A DNA stretch of 64,000 nt, from NCBI GenBank assembly GCA_017432285.1, contig JAFRJM010000006.1:1-64000 (forward strand), read 5' to 3'. Shown piece after piece: positions 36,878 through 46,358 of the stretch. Position 1 is the stretch's first letter. Every line of letters begins with the position of its first letter. The position numbers were made by a program, and so were the translations under genes. Source of the stretch: Oscillospiraceae bacterium (lineage in GTDB: Bacteria; Bacillota; Clostridia; Oscillospirales; Ruminococcaceae). The notes beneath the pieces were generated by a model. The model was not told the DNA's origin and ran no database searches. It worked only from the letters and a program-made list of their open reading frames with translations.

Positions 36878-37348
36878 TTACGCCTCTCTGACTCGTTTTC
36901 CGGTCATGTGCTCCGGAACTATACGAACAATGCGGGTGGCAGCGAGCGATCTTTCGATTTCGGCGTCAGTCTCTTCTTTGCTGACAGGGAATTTTGCACT
37001 CAGTTTGCGGCAGATTTCTTCCTTAAAGGAGACATCCGTTATCTCTTCTGCTTTTCCGAAAACGATCACACTTGCTATCTTCAGTGCCCAGTCACCATCC
37101 TCACGGTATCCTTCATCATATACGCAGAAAGATACTTTGGAGCATCTATCTATGGCATCCAGTTTGTGCCCAGCGGGTCCGGTGTGGAAATAGATCATCC
37201 CGCCATCATATAGGAAATTTATCGGCAGGGCATAGGGATAACCGTCATCACCGAGAACAGCTAGAACACCTCTGACCTGATCATTGAGCAGTTTTTCGCA
37301 TTCATCTTTGCTGATTGCGTTCTTTTTTCTGGCTACTTCACGAAACAT
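36878..37348 (-). CDS. Nim-like flavin-binding protein (PNPOx fold)
   Basis: This 156-residue split-barrel protein of the pyridoxamine-phosphate-oxidase-like superfamily resembles NimA/NimB proteins: RGVLAVLGDDGYPYALPINFLY and IYFHTGPAGHKLDAI with the His implicated in Nim activity. Nim proteins can reduce nitroimidazoles, but most chromosomal homologues have unknown roles. It is the first of four minus-strand genes running toward the AAC(6') relative and has an AAGGAG site. Confidence 0.8.
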   Translation of the reverse strand: MFREVARKKNAISKDECEKLLNDQVRGVLAVLGDDGYPYALPINFLYDGGMIYFHTGPAGHKLDAIDRCSKVSFCVYDEGYREDGDWALKIASVIVFGKAEEITDVSFKEEICRKLSAKFPVSKEETDAEIERSLAATRIVRIVPEHMTGKRVREA

Positions 37349-37537
37349 AAAAACAAACTCCTTATTCTTTTTGCTACAATAATGTTAGTTGAACGGATTA
37401 ACAGATGCAAGCGAATGGTGAAATAGACCGCTGATTTGTTCAAAACAGAGAAAACCATGTTATCGTTCGAATTTTCTTTTCATATATGAGTATTTCTGTT
37501 ATACTCATTGTCAATAATTTGAGGGTAGGAGGAACAA

Positions 37538-39037
37538 ATGGCAACTGTCTTACAGGACCTTTCAAGAACTTTTAGTGAATTTTTGCTGCTCCCTGGTTAT
37601 TCCAGTGCTGAGTGCAGTCCGGAAAATGTGTCTCTTGAGACACCGCTTACTAAATTCAGGAAGGGTGAAGAGCCCGCTATCAAAATGAATATTCCGCTGA
37701 CTTCTGCTGTAATGCAGGCTGTTTCTGATGACAAGATGGCAGTCGCGCTTGCAAGAGAAGGCGGTGTTTCTTTTATTTTTGGATCTCAGAGCATTGAGAA
37801 TCAGGCAGCTATGGTAAGAAGGGCAAAGAGTTATAAGGCTGGTTTTGTACAGAGCGATTCCAACCTGCGCCCGGATCAGACTTTAGGCGATGTCATTCGC
37901 CTGAAAGAAATGAACGGCCACTCGACCATAGCTATCACGGAAGACGGAAAGCCTGACGGTAAGCTTATGGGCTTAGTCACCAGCAAGGACTACAGAGTTT
38001 CAAGAATGAGTCTTGATACACCGATTTCAGATTTCATGACTCCTATCGACAAACTGGTCTATGGTCTTGAGGGAATCTCACTTTCGGAAGCGAACGACAT
38101 CATCTGGGACAACAAAGTCAATCAGCTTCCTATTGTAGATGCGAATATGCATCTTAAAGCCCTCGTTTTCCGTAAGGACTACGATGCGCATAAAGACAAT
38201 CCGCTGGAACTTCTTGACGAGCATAAGCGCTATATCGTAGGTGCTGGTATCAATACCCGTGACTACAAGGAAAGGATCCCCGCTCTTCTTGATGCTGGCG
38301 TCGATGTGCTTACCATTGACTCATCTGAAGGATATTCCGAATGGCAGGCAAGGACTCTTAAATGGGTCCGCGAGAATTATGGCGATTCGGTAAAGATCGG
38401 AGCGGGCAACGTTGTTGACCGTGAGGGATTCAGATTCCTTGCTGAGAACGGTGCTGACTTTGTTAAGATCGGTATCGGCGGCGGTTCAATCTGTATCACC
38501 AGAGAGCAGAAGGGTATTGGACGCGGACAGGCTTCTGCAGTCCTCGATGTTGCAGCTGCAAGAGATGAATATTTTGAAGAAACAGGAATCTATGTTCCTA
38601 TCTGTTCGGACGGTGGTATCGTATATGATTACCACATGACTCTTGCTCTTGCAATGGGAGCAGATTTCATCATGCTAGGCAGATATTTTGCGCGTTTCGA
38701 TGAAGCTCCATCAGCAAAGGTAATGGTTAACGGCAGCTATATGAAAGAGTACTGGGGCGAAGGTTCTGCACGTGCCCGCAACTGGCAGAGATATGACCTT
38801 GGCGGCGCAGCAAACCTCAAGTTTGAGGAAGGTGTCGATTCCTATGTGCCATATGCCGGTTCATTGCATGAAAACGTCAACCTTTCCCTGGCAAAAGTGA
38901 AATCGACGATGTGCAACTGCGGAGTTCTTTCCATCAAGGAGCTCCAGAAGAACGCGAAGATCACTCTTGTTTCCGCAACAAGTATCGTAGAGGGCGGAGC
39001 TCATGATGTTCTGCTTAAGGATCAGACAGTCAGATAA
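37538..39037 (+). CDS. guaB: IMP dehydrogenase, Tritrichomonas-like
   Basis: The enzyme oxidises IMP to XMP, the committed step of GMP synthesis. The 499-residue protein has the barrel domain, an inserted CBS pair (about residues 110-220), the catalytic loop [18 protein letters not shown] with the nucleophilic Cys, and the flap region [15 protein letters not shown]. The catalytic and C-terminal half, as I recall it, is nearly identical to the Tritrichomonas foetus IMPDH, a parasite enzyme long suspected of bacterial origin. This is unlike the usual bacterial GuaB. It has GGAGG before its ATG and a terminator after it. Confidence 0.93.
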   Translation: MATVLQDLSRTFSEFLLLPGYSSAECSPENVSLETPLTKFRKGEEPAIKMNIPLTSAVMQAVSDDKMAVALAREGGVSFIFGSQSIENQAAMVRRAKSYKAGFVQSDSNLRPDQTLGDVIRLKEMNGHSTIAITEDGKPDGKLMGLVTSKDYRVSRMSLDTPISDFMTPIDKLVYGLEGISLSEANDIIWDNKVNQLPIVDANMHLKALVFRKDYDAHKDNPLELLDEHKRYIVGAGINTRDYKERIPALLDAGVDVLTIDSSEGYSEWQARTLKWVRENYGDSVKIGAGNVVDREGFRFLAENGADFVKIGIGGGSICITREQKGIGRGQASAVLDVAAARDEYFEETGIYVPICSDGGIVYDYHMTLALAMGADFIMLGRYFARFDEAPSAKVMVNGSYMKEYWGEGSARARNWQRYDLGGAANLKFEEGVDSYVPYAGSLHENVNLSLAKVKSTMCNCGVLSIKELQKNAKITLVSATSIVEGGAHDVLLKDQTVR

Positions 39038-39054
39038 TCATTTATAATAAACAA

Positions 39055-39097
39055 AACCTCTTCAAATGGAGTGATCCATCTGAAGAGGTTATTTTTT
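39055..39097. terminator. Terminator between guaB and the nonulosonate operon
   Basis: AACCTCTTCA pairs with TGAAGAGGTT, with ATGGA/TCCAT inside, followed by ATTTTTT. Reading the minus strand gives TTTTG after the same stem, so it may terminate both converging operons. Confidence 0.85.
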
Positions 39098-39104
39098 GAT
39101 TATT

Positions 39105-39869
39105 TCAAACAGAACGGATGTTGTCGCGTACCTGAGCGAATTCAGGATAGTTTTCATACAGATACTTGGCAATGAACTGCATAAGGACGAAGTCTTCCTC
39201 GGAGTCGATGTCAAGAACTGCTGTGTCTTTCATCTTTATGATGTCGATCTTGCCGTCCCACAGGATCCCTGTCGTGTTATTGGCAAGAAAATCTCTTTTG
39301 AAGACGTACATGCTCGCATTGACATCATAGATCTCAGGCGCCTGCTGTCTTGCAGTGTACGGGGAGGCAATGACTTTTTCAACATGGTCACCGCAGTTCG
39401 CGACCATATTGAAATATGGGTTGCGCCTTGAATCAGTTACGCTGAACACGAGGTCCAGATCGCCTCTCGATGCTTCTTTGTTATAAGCGTTGTTCATGTC
39501 CGCAAGAGTTCTCAGTGGGCTGGTTATGTCGAGATCCATCAGGTAATCATAGTGGAATCCCCGCATCTCTTCCATACGTTTGAGGCTGTCCTGAAAAACA
39601 GCCATCTTGGGAACAGTATCACCGCCGAGTGCTTCTCCTCTGGGGAGATACACGACTTCAGGGTAGCAGGAGAGGACAAGATCAGCCAGTAGATCGCTGT
39701 CGGTATTCAGACATACATCTATGTCGATGTCCGGGCGGTCTTTTTTGAACAGATCTATTGCGGATAACGTGTAATAAACAAGCGGTTTGTCACAGAAAGT
39801 CTTGAGGTTTTTGTTGCGGAACCCTTTGCTTCCTGCTCTTCCGCAGATAGTGATCAGAAGGCGAGCCAT
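39105..39869 (-). CDS. CMP-nonulosonate cytidylyltransferase (LegF/NeuA-like)
   Basis: The enzyme activates a nonulosonic acid with CTP to give the CMP-sugar. The 254-residue protein starts at the nucleotide-binding loop ICGRAGSKGFRNKN and has LMDLDITSPLR and VNASMYVF, the pattern of acylneuraminate cytidylyltransferases. I chose ATG 39869, which shares one base with the stop codon of the upstream gene and has AGGAGG before it, rather than an upstream in-frame ATG at 39893. It is the last gene of the nonulosonate operon and makes the activated end product. Legionaminic versus sialic acid is inferred from context. Confidence 0.88.
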   Translation of the reverse strand: MARLLITICGRAGSKGFRNKNLKTFCDKPLVYYTLSAIDLFKKDRPDIDIDVCLNTDSDLLADLVLSCYPEVVYLPRGEALGGDTVPKMAVFQDSLKRMEEMRGFHYDYLMDLDITSPLRTLADMNNAYNKEASRGDLDLVFSVTDSRRNPYFNMVANCGDHVEKVIASPYTARQQAPEIYDVNASMYVFKRDFLANNTTGILWDGKIDIIKMKDTAVLDIDSEEDFVLMQFIAKYLYENYPEFAQVRDNIRSV

Positions 39870-40861
39870 TATTCGTCTACCTCCTTGTTCCATGAATCAT
39901 ATAGTCCTGCGCTGACTTCAAGGACATTGAGTGCTTCTGCAGGGGGATTGATGCTTTTACCGTCAAGGAAGAGGACATAGTCAAGGAAATAATCCATCTC
40001 ACGGAGATACCAGTCGTTGGTGTTCTCCTCATAATACTGTACCGATCCGTCAGGGAAAGTGATCTTGTGTTCGATGAAATCTGCGATCAGGGTACCGTCA
40101 GAAAAGTACAGTTCTAGATAGCGCTGCTGCTTTCTTCCGAAATAGTCCAAATGAAGTTCCACGAGCAGTTCAGGATATTTTGCAATATATACGCTCAGAT
40201 CATTGCTTGTGATCTCAAGGTCAGAGAATTTCCCGCGGAGGTTATATGTCTGCTGCGGCATTCCGAAGAGATATACAAGGTAATCCCACTCATGGATGAG
40301 GTCGATATCGACACCGCCTCCCATCTCCTCACTTGCGGAATACACCTTTCTGTAGTCCACTCCCGGACGCCAGTCGGGGAGGTAGCTTGAGCAGATAGCT
40401 CTTGCTGAGAAAGGATGTTTATCCGGATGTTCATCCAGATAATCCTTGGTCTCCATAAAAGTCTTGCTCCAGCGCATCGGAGCAGCAACGTAAGCTTTCT
40501 GCCCTGGGTTTGAAAGGCGCTGTACGGAACCGTATATCTGATTTCTGGAAACGATAGGTTTCTCAATAAAAAGTGCGCCGGCGCGGTCTTTTACCTGCTC
40601 CAGGATCTCTGCGTGAAGCGCAGTCGGATTGGTTACGAAAACGATGTCATAGAACGGAAGGGCATCTTCATCATCAAGGTCAAGCAGCTGGTTTGCAAGC
40701 AGTTCTTCCACACCTGAACGGAGGGGGACTGTTAGGTCATGCCTGAGAGCATCGATGTAGAGGCTGATGCCTTTTTCTTTGCAGAGATGATCCAGGTTTC
40801 TGATGTGTCTGGTTCCTATTGAACCGAGTCCAACAAACAAAACGGTAAGTTTTTCAGCCAT
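39869..40861 (-). CDS. Gfo/Idh/MocA oxidoreductase 1
   Basis: The 330-residue NAD(P)-dependent sugar oxidoreductase has GLGSIGTRHIRN at the N-terminus, the EKP motif (FIEKPIV) and a C-terminal alpha/beta domain. It probably oxidises or isomerises a sugar nucleotide or amino sugar. It shares a paralogous neighbour (40874-41860). Such oxidoreductases recur in nonulosonate clusters (including those with PtmE), but the reaction is not established. Confidence 0.85.
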   Translation of the reverse strand: MAEKLTVLFVGLGSIGTRHIRNLDHLCKEKGISLYIDALRHDLTVPLRSGVEELLANQLLDLDDEDALPFYDIVFVTNPTALHAEILEQVKDRAGALFIEKPIVSRNQIYGSVQRLSNPGQKAYVAAPMRWSKTFMETKDYLDEHPDKHPFSARAICSSYLPDWRPGVDYRKVYSASEEMGGGVDIDLIHEWDYLVYLFGMPQQTYNLRGKFSDLEITSNDLSVYIAKYPELLVELHLDYFGRKQQRYLELYFSDGTLIADFIEHKITFPDGSVQYYEENTNDWYLREMDYFLDYVLFLDGKSINPPAEALNVLEVSAGLYDSWNKEVDE

Positions 40862-40873
40862 TTTAATTCCTCA

Positions 40874-41860
40874 TCACATATCGATCTGGTTTATCAGGTC
40901 GATCACTTTCTGATCTTTTTCAAAACTCCAGAGAGGAGTGGTTCCTTTTTCAAGCATTGACAGGAAGTCAGCCAGCTCATCGACGTAAGCATTCTCAACG
41001 ATGTTGTCGCTGTATCTGCTGTCGTGCTCATAAACGCCGTATGTATCGACGTACTCTTTTTCTTTTGTCTCTGTGTTAAACCGGTACAGTTCCTTCGGAC
41101 TGCCTTCCCAGAACAAGTGCAATCCTTCACCGAAGCATTCGAAGTGACGCACGGCTTTCGGGGAAGTTACATCCACCACCATTGTTCCGACAGTGCCTGA
41201 ATCGTGCTTAAGGATGAAGGTGATGGTATCGGGATAGCTGATCTCAAGATCAGTCAGGCAGGATGATTCTACATGGACACATTCCGCGTCTCCGAACAGG
41301 TCTACGAGCCATGGAAGATCTATGCCAAGGATCTCTCTGACACCTCCGGTCCTCCTGTCTGAAACAAAGAAGTTCTTGTATGTTTCCCATGGGTGCCAGT
41401 CCGGAAGATACTGTCCGATATGGTAAAGGTAATTAACGCCTTTCCCGGTGCTTTCTCTGAAGGAGTCCACTTGCTGTTTCATATACTGTGTCTCTTTGCG
41501 GTACAGCATCGTTGATGAAAGGAAGAGAGGAACGCCTTTTTCTTTGGCGAGCCTAGTGTTCTCTTTGTACCCGTCATCGAGAAGATTCAGTTCCGTGAAA
41601 ACAGGAAGTCCTGCTTCCAGCAGAGTCTTTATTATACCGCTGTGGGAAACAGGGGAGGTGCAAACGAGCGCAGCGTCCGGACGTACAGAATCCAGAGCTT
41701 CCGGGATGGAAGGGAAGGGAGTGATTCCAAGTGAAGAAGCCTGCTCCCTGCGTTCATCGGACATGTCCACTCCGAATATACGGCAGTCCGGAAGCAGCCC
41801 TTTCAGAAGGCGGGCTCTTCTTTTGCCCATGCTTCCAAGACCAACTACTAGGAAGTCCAA
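40874..41860 (-). CDS. Gfo/Idh/MocA oxidoreductase 2
   Basis: The 328-residue protein begins with GLGSMGKRRARLLKGLL, a Rossmann start, and has the usual C-terminal domain. At the place of the conserved EKP it reads FTELNLL, so the EKP lysine is missing. This implies altered catalysis or a role other than dehydrogenation. The divergence from its neighbour suggests a specialised job. It lies 12 bp before the next gene. Confidence 0.82.
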   Translation of the reverse strand: MDFLVVGLGSMGKRRARLLKGLLPDCRIFGVDMSDERREQASSLGITPFPSIPEALDSVRPDAALVCTSPVSHSGIIKTLLEAGLPVFTELNLLDDGYKENTRLAKEKGVPLFLSSTMLYRKETQYMKQQVDSFRESTGKGVNYLYHIGQYLPDWHPWETYKNFFVSDRRTGGVREILGIDLPWLVDLFGDAECVHVESSCLTDLEISYPDTITFILKHDSGTVGTMVVDVTSPKAVRHFECFGEGLHLFWEGSPKELYRFNTETKEKEYVDTYGVYEHDSRYSDNIVENAYVDELADFLSMLEKGTTPLWSFEKDQKVIDLINQIDM

Positions 41861-41887
41861 AGTGTATCCTCCTTTTTAACAATTAAA

Positions 41888-43075
41888 TTAAATAACATCA
41901 TAAAAACGTTTAGGCTCCCTGAGAGTAGGATCACCGACCCAATCTTCCAGGATCCTCACCATGGATCCGCTGGGATCCTCTCCGTAATACGGACTCACAA
42001 CACTGCGGGCCTTTTCTATAAAATCAAGAGACAGACAGGTCCTGATCGCATCCAGTATCTCATCTTTGTCTGCATCGACAGAGATGACGTTGTCGCAAAG
42101 GAGCCGTCCCTCCTGACGTTTTCCAATATTTACAGTAGGAATGCCGAATGTAGGGGTTTCTACTACACCGCTTGAGGAATTACCGATAACCGCTGATGCG
42201 GCTGCCATTGCAGACAGATACCTCTTTACGCCTAGGCTCTTGACAGTAAGCACCCAGTCTTTTCTGTCGATAGACCACTGATCCCATGCTTCATTTATGG
42301 CTGCGCCGCCCATATCCGCATTGGATTTCGTCACAAGATACCTTAGTCCTGTTTCTTCATGAGCTTCTTCCATCGCGGTCTGAAGCTGCTTGAGCTGGGT
42401 AAGGGGATTGCTGTGGCCGAGCCCGGTCTCAGGATGGAAAGTCACAAGACCGAAAGGGGAGGTAAGATCGAAAGAAAGGTTATCGGACAGTTCCTGAGCT
42501 GTCATCTTAGGCATGTTCCTTATGTTCTCGTCTCCGAGTCCGCCCACCAGAAATACGGTGGCGGGCTGTTCGCCCATGCGAAGCAGTCTCTCATATGAGT
42601 CCCTGCAGCTCGGGAAATGGAGCGATGACATCTTGGTTATGCAGTGTCTGTAATACTCATCGGAAGCTCCGAGAGTGACGTCTCCGCCGGAGATGTGCGC
42701 CACAGGTATATCGCATATAGCGGCAGCCTGGACAGCCGCGAATATCTCATATCTGTCTCCGAGCACAAGGACGCAGTCAGGGTTTTCAGCAGCGAACCAG
42801 TCCGAGAAAGCCAGAATGGTATAAGCTATGGTAGCGGCTACAGGATTCGGACTGTCCTGGAACTTAAGTATATCTATCTTCGCAGCGATCGGAAGACCGT
42901 CTGCTTCTATTTCCGTAACGGTATTGCCGTATGATTCGCTCAGATGAGATCCTGTCACGACAAGCTTCAGATCAAGTGAGGAATCTGCGAGTTTAAACAA
43001 AACAGGACGAAGGAGGCCGTACTCCGCGCGGCTTCCTGTAATGACTGCTATACTGTGTTTTTTCTCAGAACTCAA
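41888..43075 (-). CDS. Hydrolysing UDP-N-acetylhexosamine 2-epimerase (LegG/NeuC-like)
   Basis: This 395-residue enzyme has GT-B-like halves: ITGSRAEYGLLRPVL at the start, LVLGDRYE, ISGGDVTLGASDEYYRHCITKMS, FHPETG and GNSSSGVVETPTFG. In legionaminic acid synthesis it turns a nucleotide-activated 2,4-diacetamido sugar into the free 2-epimer with loss of the nucleotide. In sialic acid synthesis the same fold acts on UDP-GlcNAc. The LegB/LegC neighbours favour the legionaminic route. Confidence 0.9.
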   Translation of the reverse strand: MSSEKKHSIAVITGSRAEYGLLRPVLFKLADSSLDLKLVVTGSHLSESYGNTVTEIEADGLPIAAKIDILKFQDSPNPVAATIAYTILAFSDWFAAENPDCVLVLGDRYEIFAAVQAAAICDIPVAHISGGDVTLGASDEYYRHCITKMSSLHFPSCRDSYERLLRMGEQPATVFLVGGLGDENIRNMPKMTAQELSDNLSFDLTSPFGLVTFHPETGLGHSNPLTQLKQLQTAMEEAHEETGLRYLVTKSNADMGGAAINEAWDQWSIDRKDWVLTVKSLGVKRYLSAMAAASAVIGNSSSGVVETPTFGIPTVNIGKRQEGRLLCDNVISVDADKDEILDAIRTCLSLDFIEKARSVVSPYYGEDPSGSMVRILEDWVGDPTLREPKRFYDVI

Positions 43076-43086
43076 GCAGGATCCTC

Positions 43087-44091
43087 CTAAATTTCTATAA
43101 GCTCATCCGGCTCAAAGTCGCGGATAGCAGCGGTTCCGAGCACTTCGTTCCAGCGCATCGGATCAACACCATTGCCCGGACGTTTTGTGGTGAGATTCTC
43201 TTCAGTCAGGATCTCTCCGGCACGGATCGCGCGTGCAGCGACGATGCTCTTTCTGGCAATAGGCTTGTTTTTGGCTTCAGAAGACGAAACTGCCTTGATG
43301 CCTGAACCCATTGCCGCTTCTATGTTGCGGACAGCCTGAACCATGTCTGTGAGCTCCTTAGGATCAAGGGAAGCTTTCTGGTCCGGTCCTTCCATGTTTT
43401 TGTCCAGAGTGAAATGTTTTTCGATCACAACAGCTCCGAGCGCCGCAGCAGCGACATCGCATTCATAACCTCTGGTATGGTCTGAAAGGCCTACAGGACA
43501 ACCGAAATGATCTCTGAGCCAGAGCATAGCACCAAGGTTGGCATCTTCATAATTCGTTGGATATTCAGTGTTGCAGTGCAGGATAGTGATCTCTCCTGAG
43601 CCGCTTTCTTTTAACAGTTTTATCGCGTCCTCGATCTCTTCAGGGACGCTCATTCCGGTGGAGAGGATAACAGGTAGTCCTGTTTTTCCAACTTCCACCA
43701 AATATGGATAGTTGGTTATCTCTCCGCTGGGGACCTTCATGCATGGAAGATCAAGAGTGGCGAGGAATTTGACGCTCGGGATATCGAAGGGGGAGGAGAG
43801 ATACTGGATTCCGATAGAATCACAGTACTCCTTAAGCTGACGGTGGCTTTCAAAATCAAAATGAAGTTTCCTGACCATCTCAAGCTGGCTTTCTTTGTCT
43901 CCGGTGGTCTCCTTCTGATACTCTGCTTTAGGAGCAAAGACAGAGATTACGAGTTCAGGAACAGCGGTCTGATACTTGACTGCATCTGCACCGCATTCTT
44001 TTGCTACCAGAGCCATCTTTTTGGCGAGCTCTAAGTCTCCGTTATGGTTTACACCGGCTTCGGCAATTATCATGACATGTTTTTTGTCCAT
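43087..44091 (-). CDS. Nonulosonic acid synthase (LegI/NeuB-like)
   Basis: The enzyme condenses phosphoenolpyruvate with a six-carbon amino sugar to give the nine-carbon acid. The 334-residue protein has an N-terminal TIM barrel (IIAEAGVNHNGDLELAKKM, YLSSPFD, LSTGMS, LSDHTRGYE, EKHFTLDK) and a C-terminal SAF antifreeze-like domain (KSIVAARAIRAGEILTEENLTTKRPG). The family is certain; the exact sugar (legionaminic versus sialic) comes from context. Confidence 0.93.
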   Translation of the reverse strand: MDKKHVMIIAEAGVNHNGDLELAKKMALVAKECGADAVKYQTAVPELVISVFAPKAEYQKETTGDKESQLEMVRKLHFDFESHRQLKEYCDSIGIQYLSSPFDIPSVKFLATLDLPCMKVPSGEITNYPYLVEVGKTGLPVILSTGMSVPEEIEDAIKLLKESGSGEITILHCNTEYPTNYEDANLGAMLWLRDHFGCPVGLSDHTRGYECDVAAAALGAVVIEKHFTLDKNMEGPDQKASLDPKELTDMVQAVRNIEAAMGSGIKAVSSSEAKNKPIARKSIVAARAIRAGEILTEENLTTKRPGNGVDPMRWNEVLGTAAIRDFEPDELIEI

Positions 44092-44097
44092 AGTTGT

Positions 44098-45156
44098 TTA
44101 CACCTGAGCCTTGCTGTTGATTTTTTCCTGGATCCTCTGGAGTTCTTCCAGCTGACCGATGTCGATCCAGCTGTCTTCGGAGATCGAATAGACGCCTATG
44201 CGTTCTCCGAGGTCCTTGTATTTCTGAATGATATCGGGGAAACCCTGGAATTTGCCGTCCTCGATCTCATCAACTACACGAGGTTCAACGATATATACAC
44301 CGGTATTGGTAAGGTATGTGAACTCGGGCTTTTCCCTCATTCCTCCCACACTGCCGTCCGGAGCAAGTTCTATTACCCCATATGGAACGGTGACATGTTT
44401 CGAGGCGCAGATCATCGTAATGATGCTCCCGTCTTCCTTGTGCTGACGGTATGCATCACCGAAATCCATATCCAGAAGAGTGTCACAGTTTGAAAAATAG
44501 AATGTGTCGTGTATAAGGCCTTTCAACAGGCAGAGGCCTCCGCCTGTTCCAAGGAACTCATGCTCTTCCACGAAGTCCAGCTGATACGGTCTGTCTGACT
44601 CTTCAGAGAAATATGAACGTATCATGTTCTTTTTGAAGTTTACTATCATGTAGAACTCGCGGGATCCGAAATCTGCAAAACGGTCCATTATGAGTTCGCA
44701 GATAGGTTTGTCTCCGACCGGGATCAGAGGTTTTGGAAGGATGTTCGTATAAGGCTGAAGCCTAGTGCCGAGTCCTCCCGCGTTGATGACTACCGGTATG
44801 CCGTTCTCCATGGAACTGAGCACTTCAAGACCGTTTGCGAAAACGATATCGACGATCCTTCCTGAGCGGTCCAGAATAGGCAAAGCGTCTATTTGCCGTT
44901 CTGTAAGGACCTCTTTCGCGCGAGAACGTTCCTCTACCGTCAATGTGATCGGATTATGGTTTGCCGCTTTGAAAACGGGATCGTTCAGAGAACCTCCCTT
45001 AGTGAGGTACTTGCGGAGGTCGCCGTCGGTAAGAACAGCTGTGAGGATGCCTCCTGGGGCGATGAACATGATGCGCTGTCCTGTTACGGACAGCGATTCC
45101 ATGGCATCAAGTATCGATTGATTTCCGTCAATGAAAAAATCTTCAAGTCTTATCAT
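44098..45156 (-). CDS. Nucleotidyltransferase with CBS pair (PtmE-like)
   Basis: The 352-residue protein has a pair of CBS domains (about residues 1-115) followed by a sugar-nucleotidyltransferase domain (VINAGGLGTRLQPYT, KPLIPVGDKPI, SNCDTLLDMDFGD). This is the architecture of Campylobacter PtmE, which makes GDP-glucosamine at the start of the legionaminic pathway. Thus GDP- rather than UDP-linked intermediates are likely here. The CBS pair may sense a nucleotide. Confidence 0.85.
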   Translation of the reverse strand: MIRLEDFFIDGNQSILDAMESLSVTGQRIMFIAPGGILTAVLTDGDLRKYLTKGGSLNDPVFKAANHNPITLTVEERSRAKEVLTERQIDALPILDRSGRIVDIVFANGLEVLSSMENGIPVVINAGGLGTRLQPYTNILPKPLIPVGDKPICELIMDRFADFGSREFYMIVNFKKNMIRSYFSEESDRPYQLDFVEEHEFLGTGGGLCLLKGLIHDTFYFSNCDTLLDMDFGDAYRQHKEDGSIITMICASKHVTVPYGVIELAPDGSVGGMREKPEFTYLTNTGVYIVEPRVVDEIEDGKFQGFPDIIQKYKDLGERIGVYSISEDSWIDIGQLEELQRIQEKINSKAQV

Positions 45157-45185
45157 TATGATCTCTCCCTGGAATCAGGATTGGA

Positions 45186-46343
45186 TTAAAGTGCAAGGAT
45201 AGCGTCTATAACTCTGTTGCAGTCTTCCTCTGTGAGGTTTGTGGAGCAGGGGATATTGACAATCCTTCTGCGGAATTCTTTTGCCTGATCGAGGTTGAAT
45301 GTCTCATTTCTCTGGTAATCGCACTGTTCGGGGATCAGAGACCACACAGGTCTTGTCTGTATCTTCTGATCCTGCAGGCGTGCGATCACATCATCGCGGT
45401 CAAGGCGGTCAGGGAGAAGGAGCGAATAGAACCAGTGATTGGATCTGGTACCTTCTCTGAACGGGAGCATTGAGAAGCCTTTGACTCCGTCAAGAGCGCT
45501 GCAGTATTGCTCATAGCGCTCGATCTTATGCTCGATGAATCCCTCTAGCAGTTCCATCTGGGCAAGGCCGAGGCATGCGTCTATATTTGTCATACGGTAG
45601 TTGTATCCGACCTCGTCATGGACAAAATGGAGCACATCGGTCTTTGACTGTGTGGACAGATGTTTGGCACGTGCCACCCATTCAGGACGCTTGGAAAGGA
45701 ATATCCCGCCGGTTCCTGTTGTGATGATCTTGTTTCCGTTGAAGCTGTACACACCGATGTCTCCCATGGTACCGGCAAAGGAACCGGCGAGAGGGCCTTC
45801 AGTATATTTCGTACCAATGGCTTCTGCGGCATCCTCTATGAGAAGGAGATTGTATTTCTTAGCGATCTCCAGGAAGCGCGGCACATCCGCCATATTGCCG
45901 AACACATGAACAAGAACGATAGCGGACACGTGAGCGCCGGTCTTGTCATTATAGAGCTTGCCGTCTCTCATCGTGCAGTGATTGGCGCAGAAATCCTCCA
46001 CTGTATCAGGATCCATCGTTGCAGTTTCATCACATCCGATAAATACTGGTTCAGCGCCGACATATCGTGTCGTGGGGTTCACGGAAGCTATGAATGTCAA
46101 TGCGGGAACAATGACTTCGTCCCCGCGCTGGATCCCTCCGACGATTGCAGAAAGGTGAAGGGCAGTGCTTCCGCTCGAACATGCTGTTACAGCGGAGACA
46201 CCTACATAGGAAGCTACGCATTCCTCCATCTCATTGACTTTTGCTCCGCTGGTTGAGACCCATGCGCCATCCAGGGCATCGTCTACGTATTTTTTCTCAT
46301 TCCCGCAGAAATTGGGGATAGAAAGCGGTATAAAACTACTCAT
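45186..46343 (-). CDS. legC: Sugar-nucleotide aminotransferase (LegC-like)
   Basis: This 385-residue PLP enzyme is in the DegT/DnrJ/EryC1 family. ACSSGSTALHLS binds cofactor phosphate, LLIEDAAEAIGT is conserved, and the Schiff-base Lys is in SFNGNKIITTG. It aminates the 4-keto-6-deoxy sugar made by the LegB-like dehydratase. Its N-terminus (SIPNFCGNEKKYVDDAL) is that of the LegC subgroup. Confidence 0.9.
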   Translation of the reverse strand: MSSFIPLSIPNFCGNEKKYVDDALDGAWVSTSGAKVNEMEECVASYVGVSAVTACSSGSTALHLSAIVGGIQRGDEVIVPALTFIASVNPTTRYVGAEPVFIGCDETATMDPDTVEDFCANHCTMRDGKLYNDKTGAHVSAIVLVHVFGNMADVPRFLEIAKKYNLLLIEDAAEAIGTKYTEGPLAGSFAGTMGDIGVYSFNGNKIITTGTGGIFLSKRPEWVARAKHLSTQSKTDVLHFVHDEVGYNYRMTNIDACLGLAQMELLEGFIEHKIERYEQYCSALDGVKGFSMLPFREGTRSNHWFYSLLLPDRLDRDDVIARLQDQKIQTRPVWSLIPEQCDYQRNETFNLDQAKEFRRRIVNIPCSTNLTEEDCNRVIDAILAL

Positions 46344-46358
46344 TTTGATTCTCCGATA

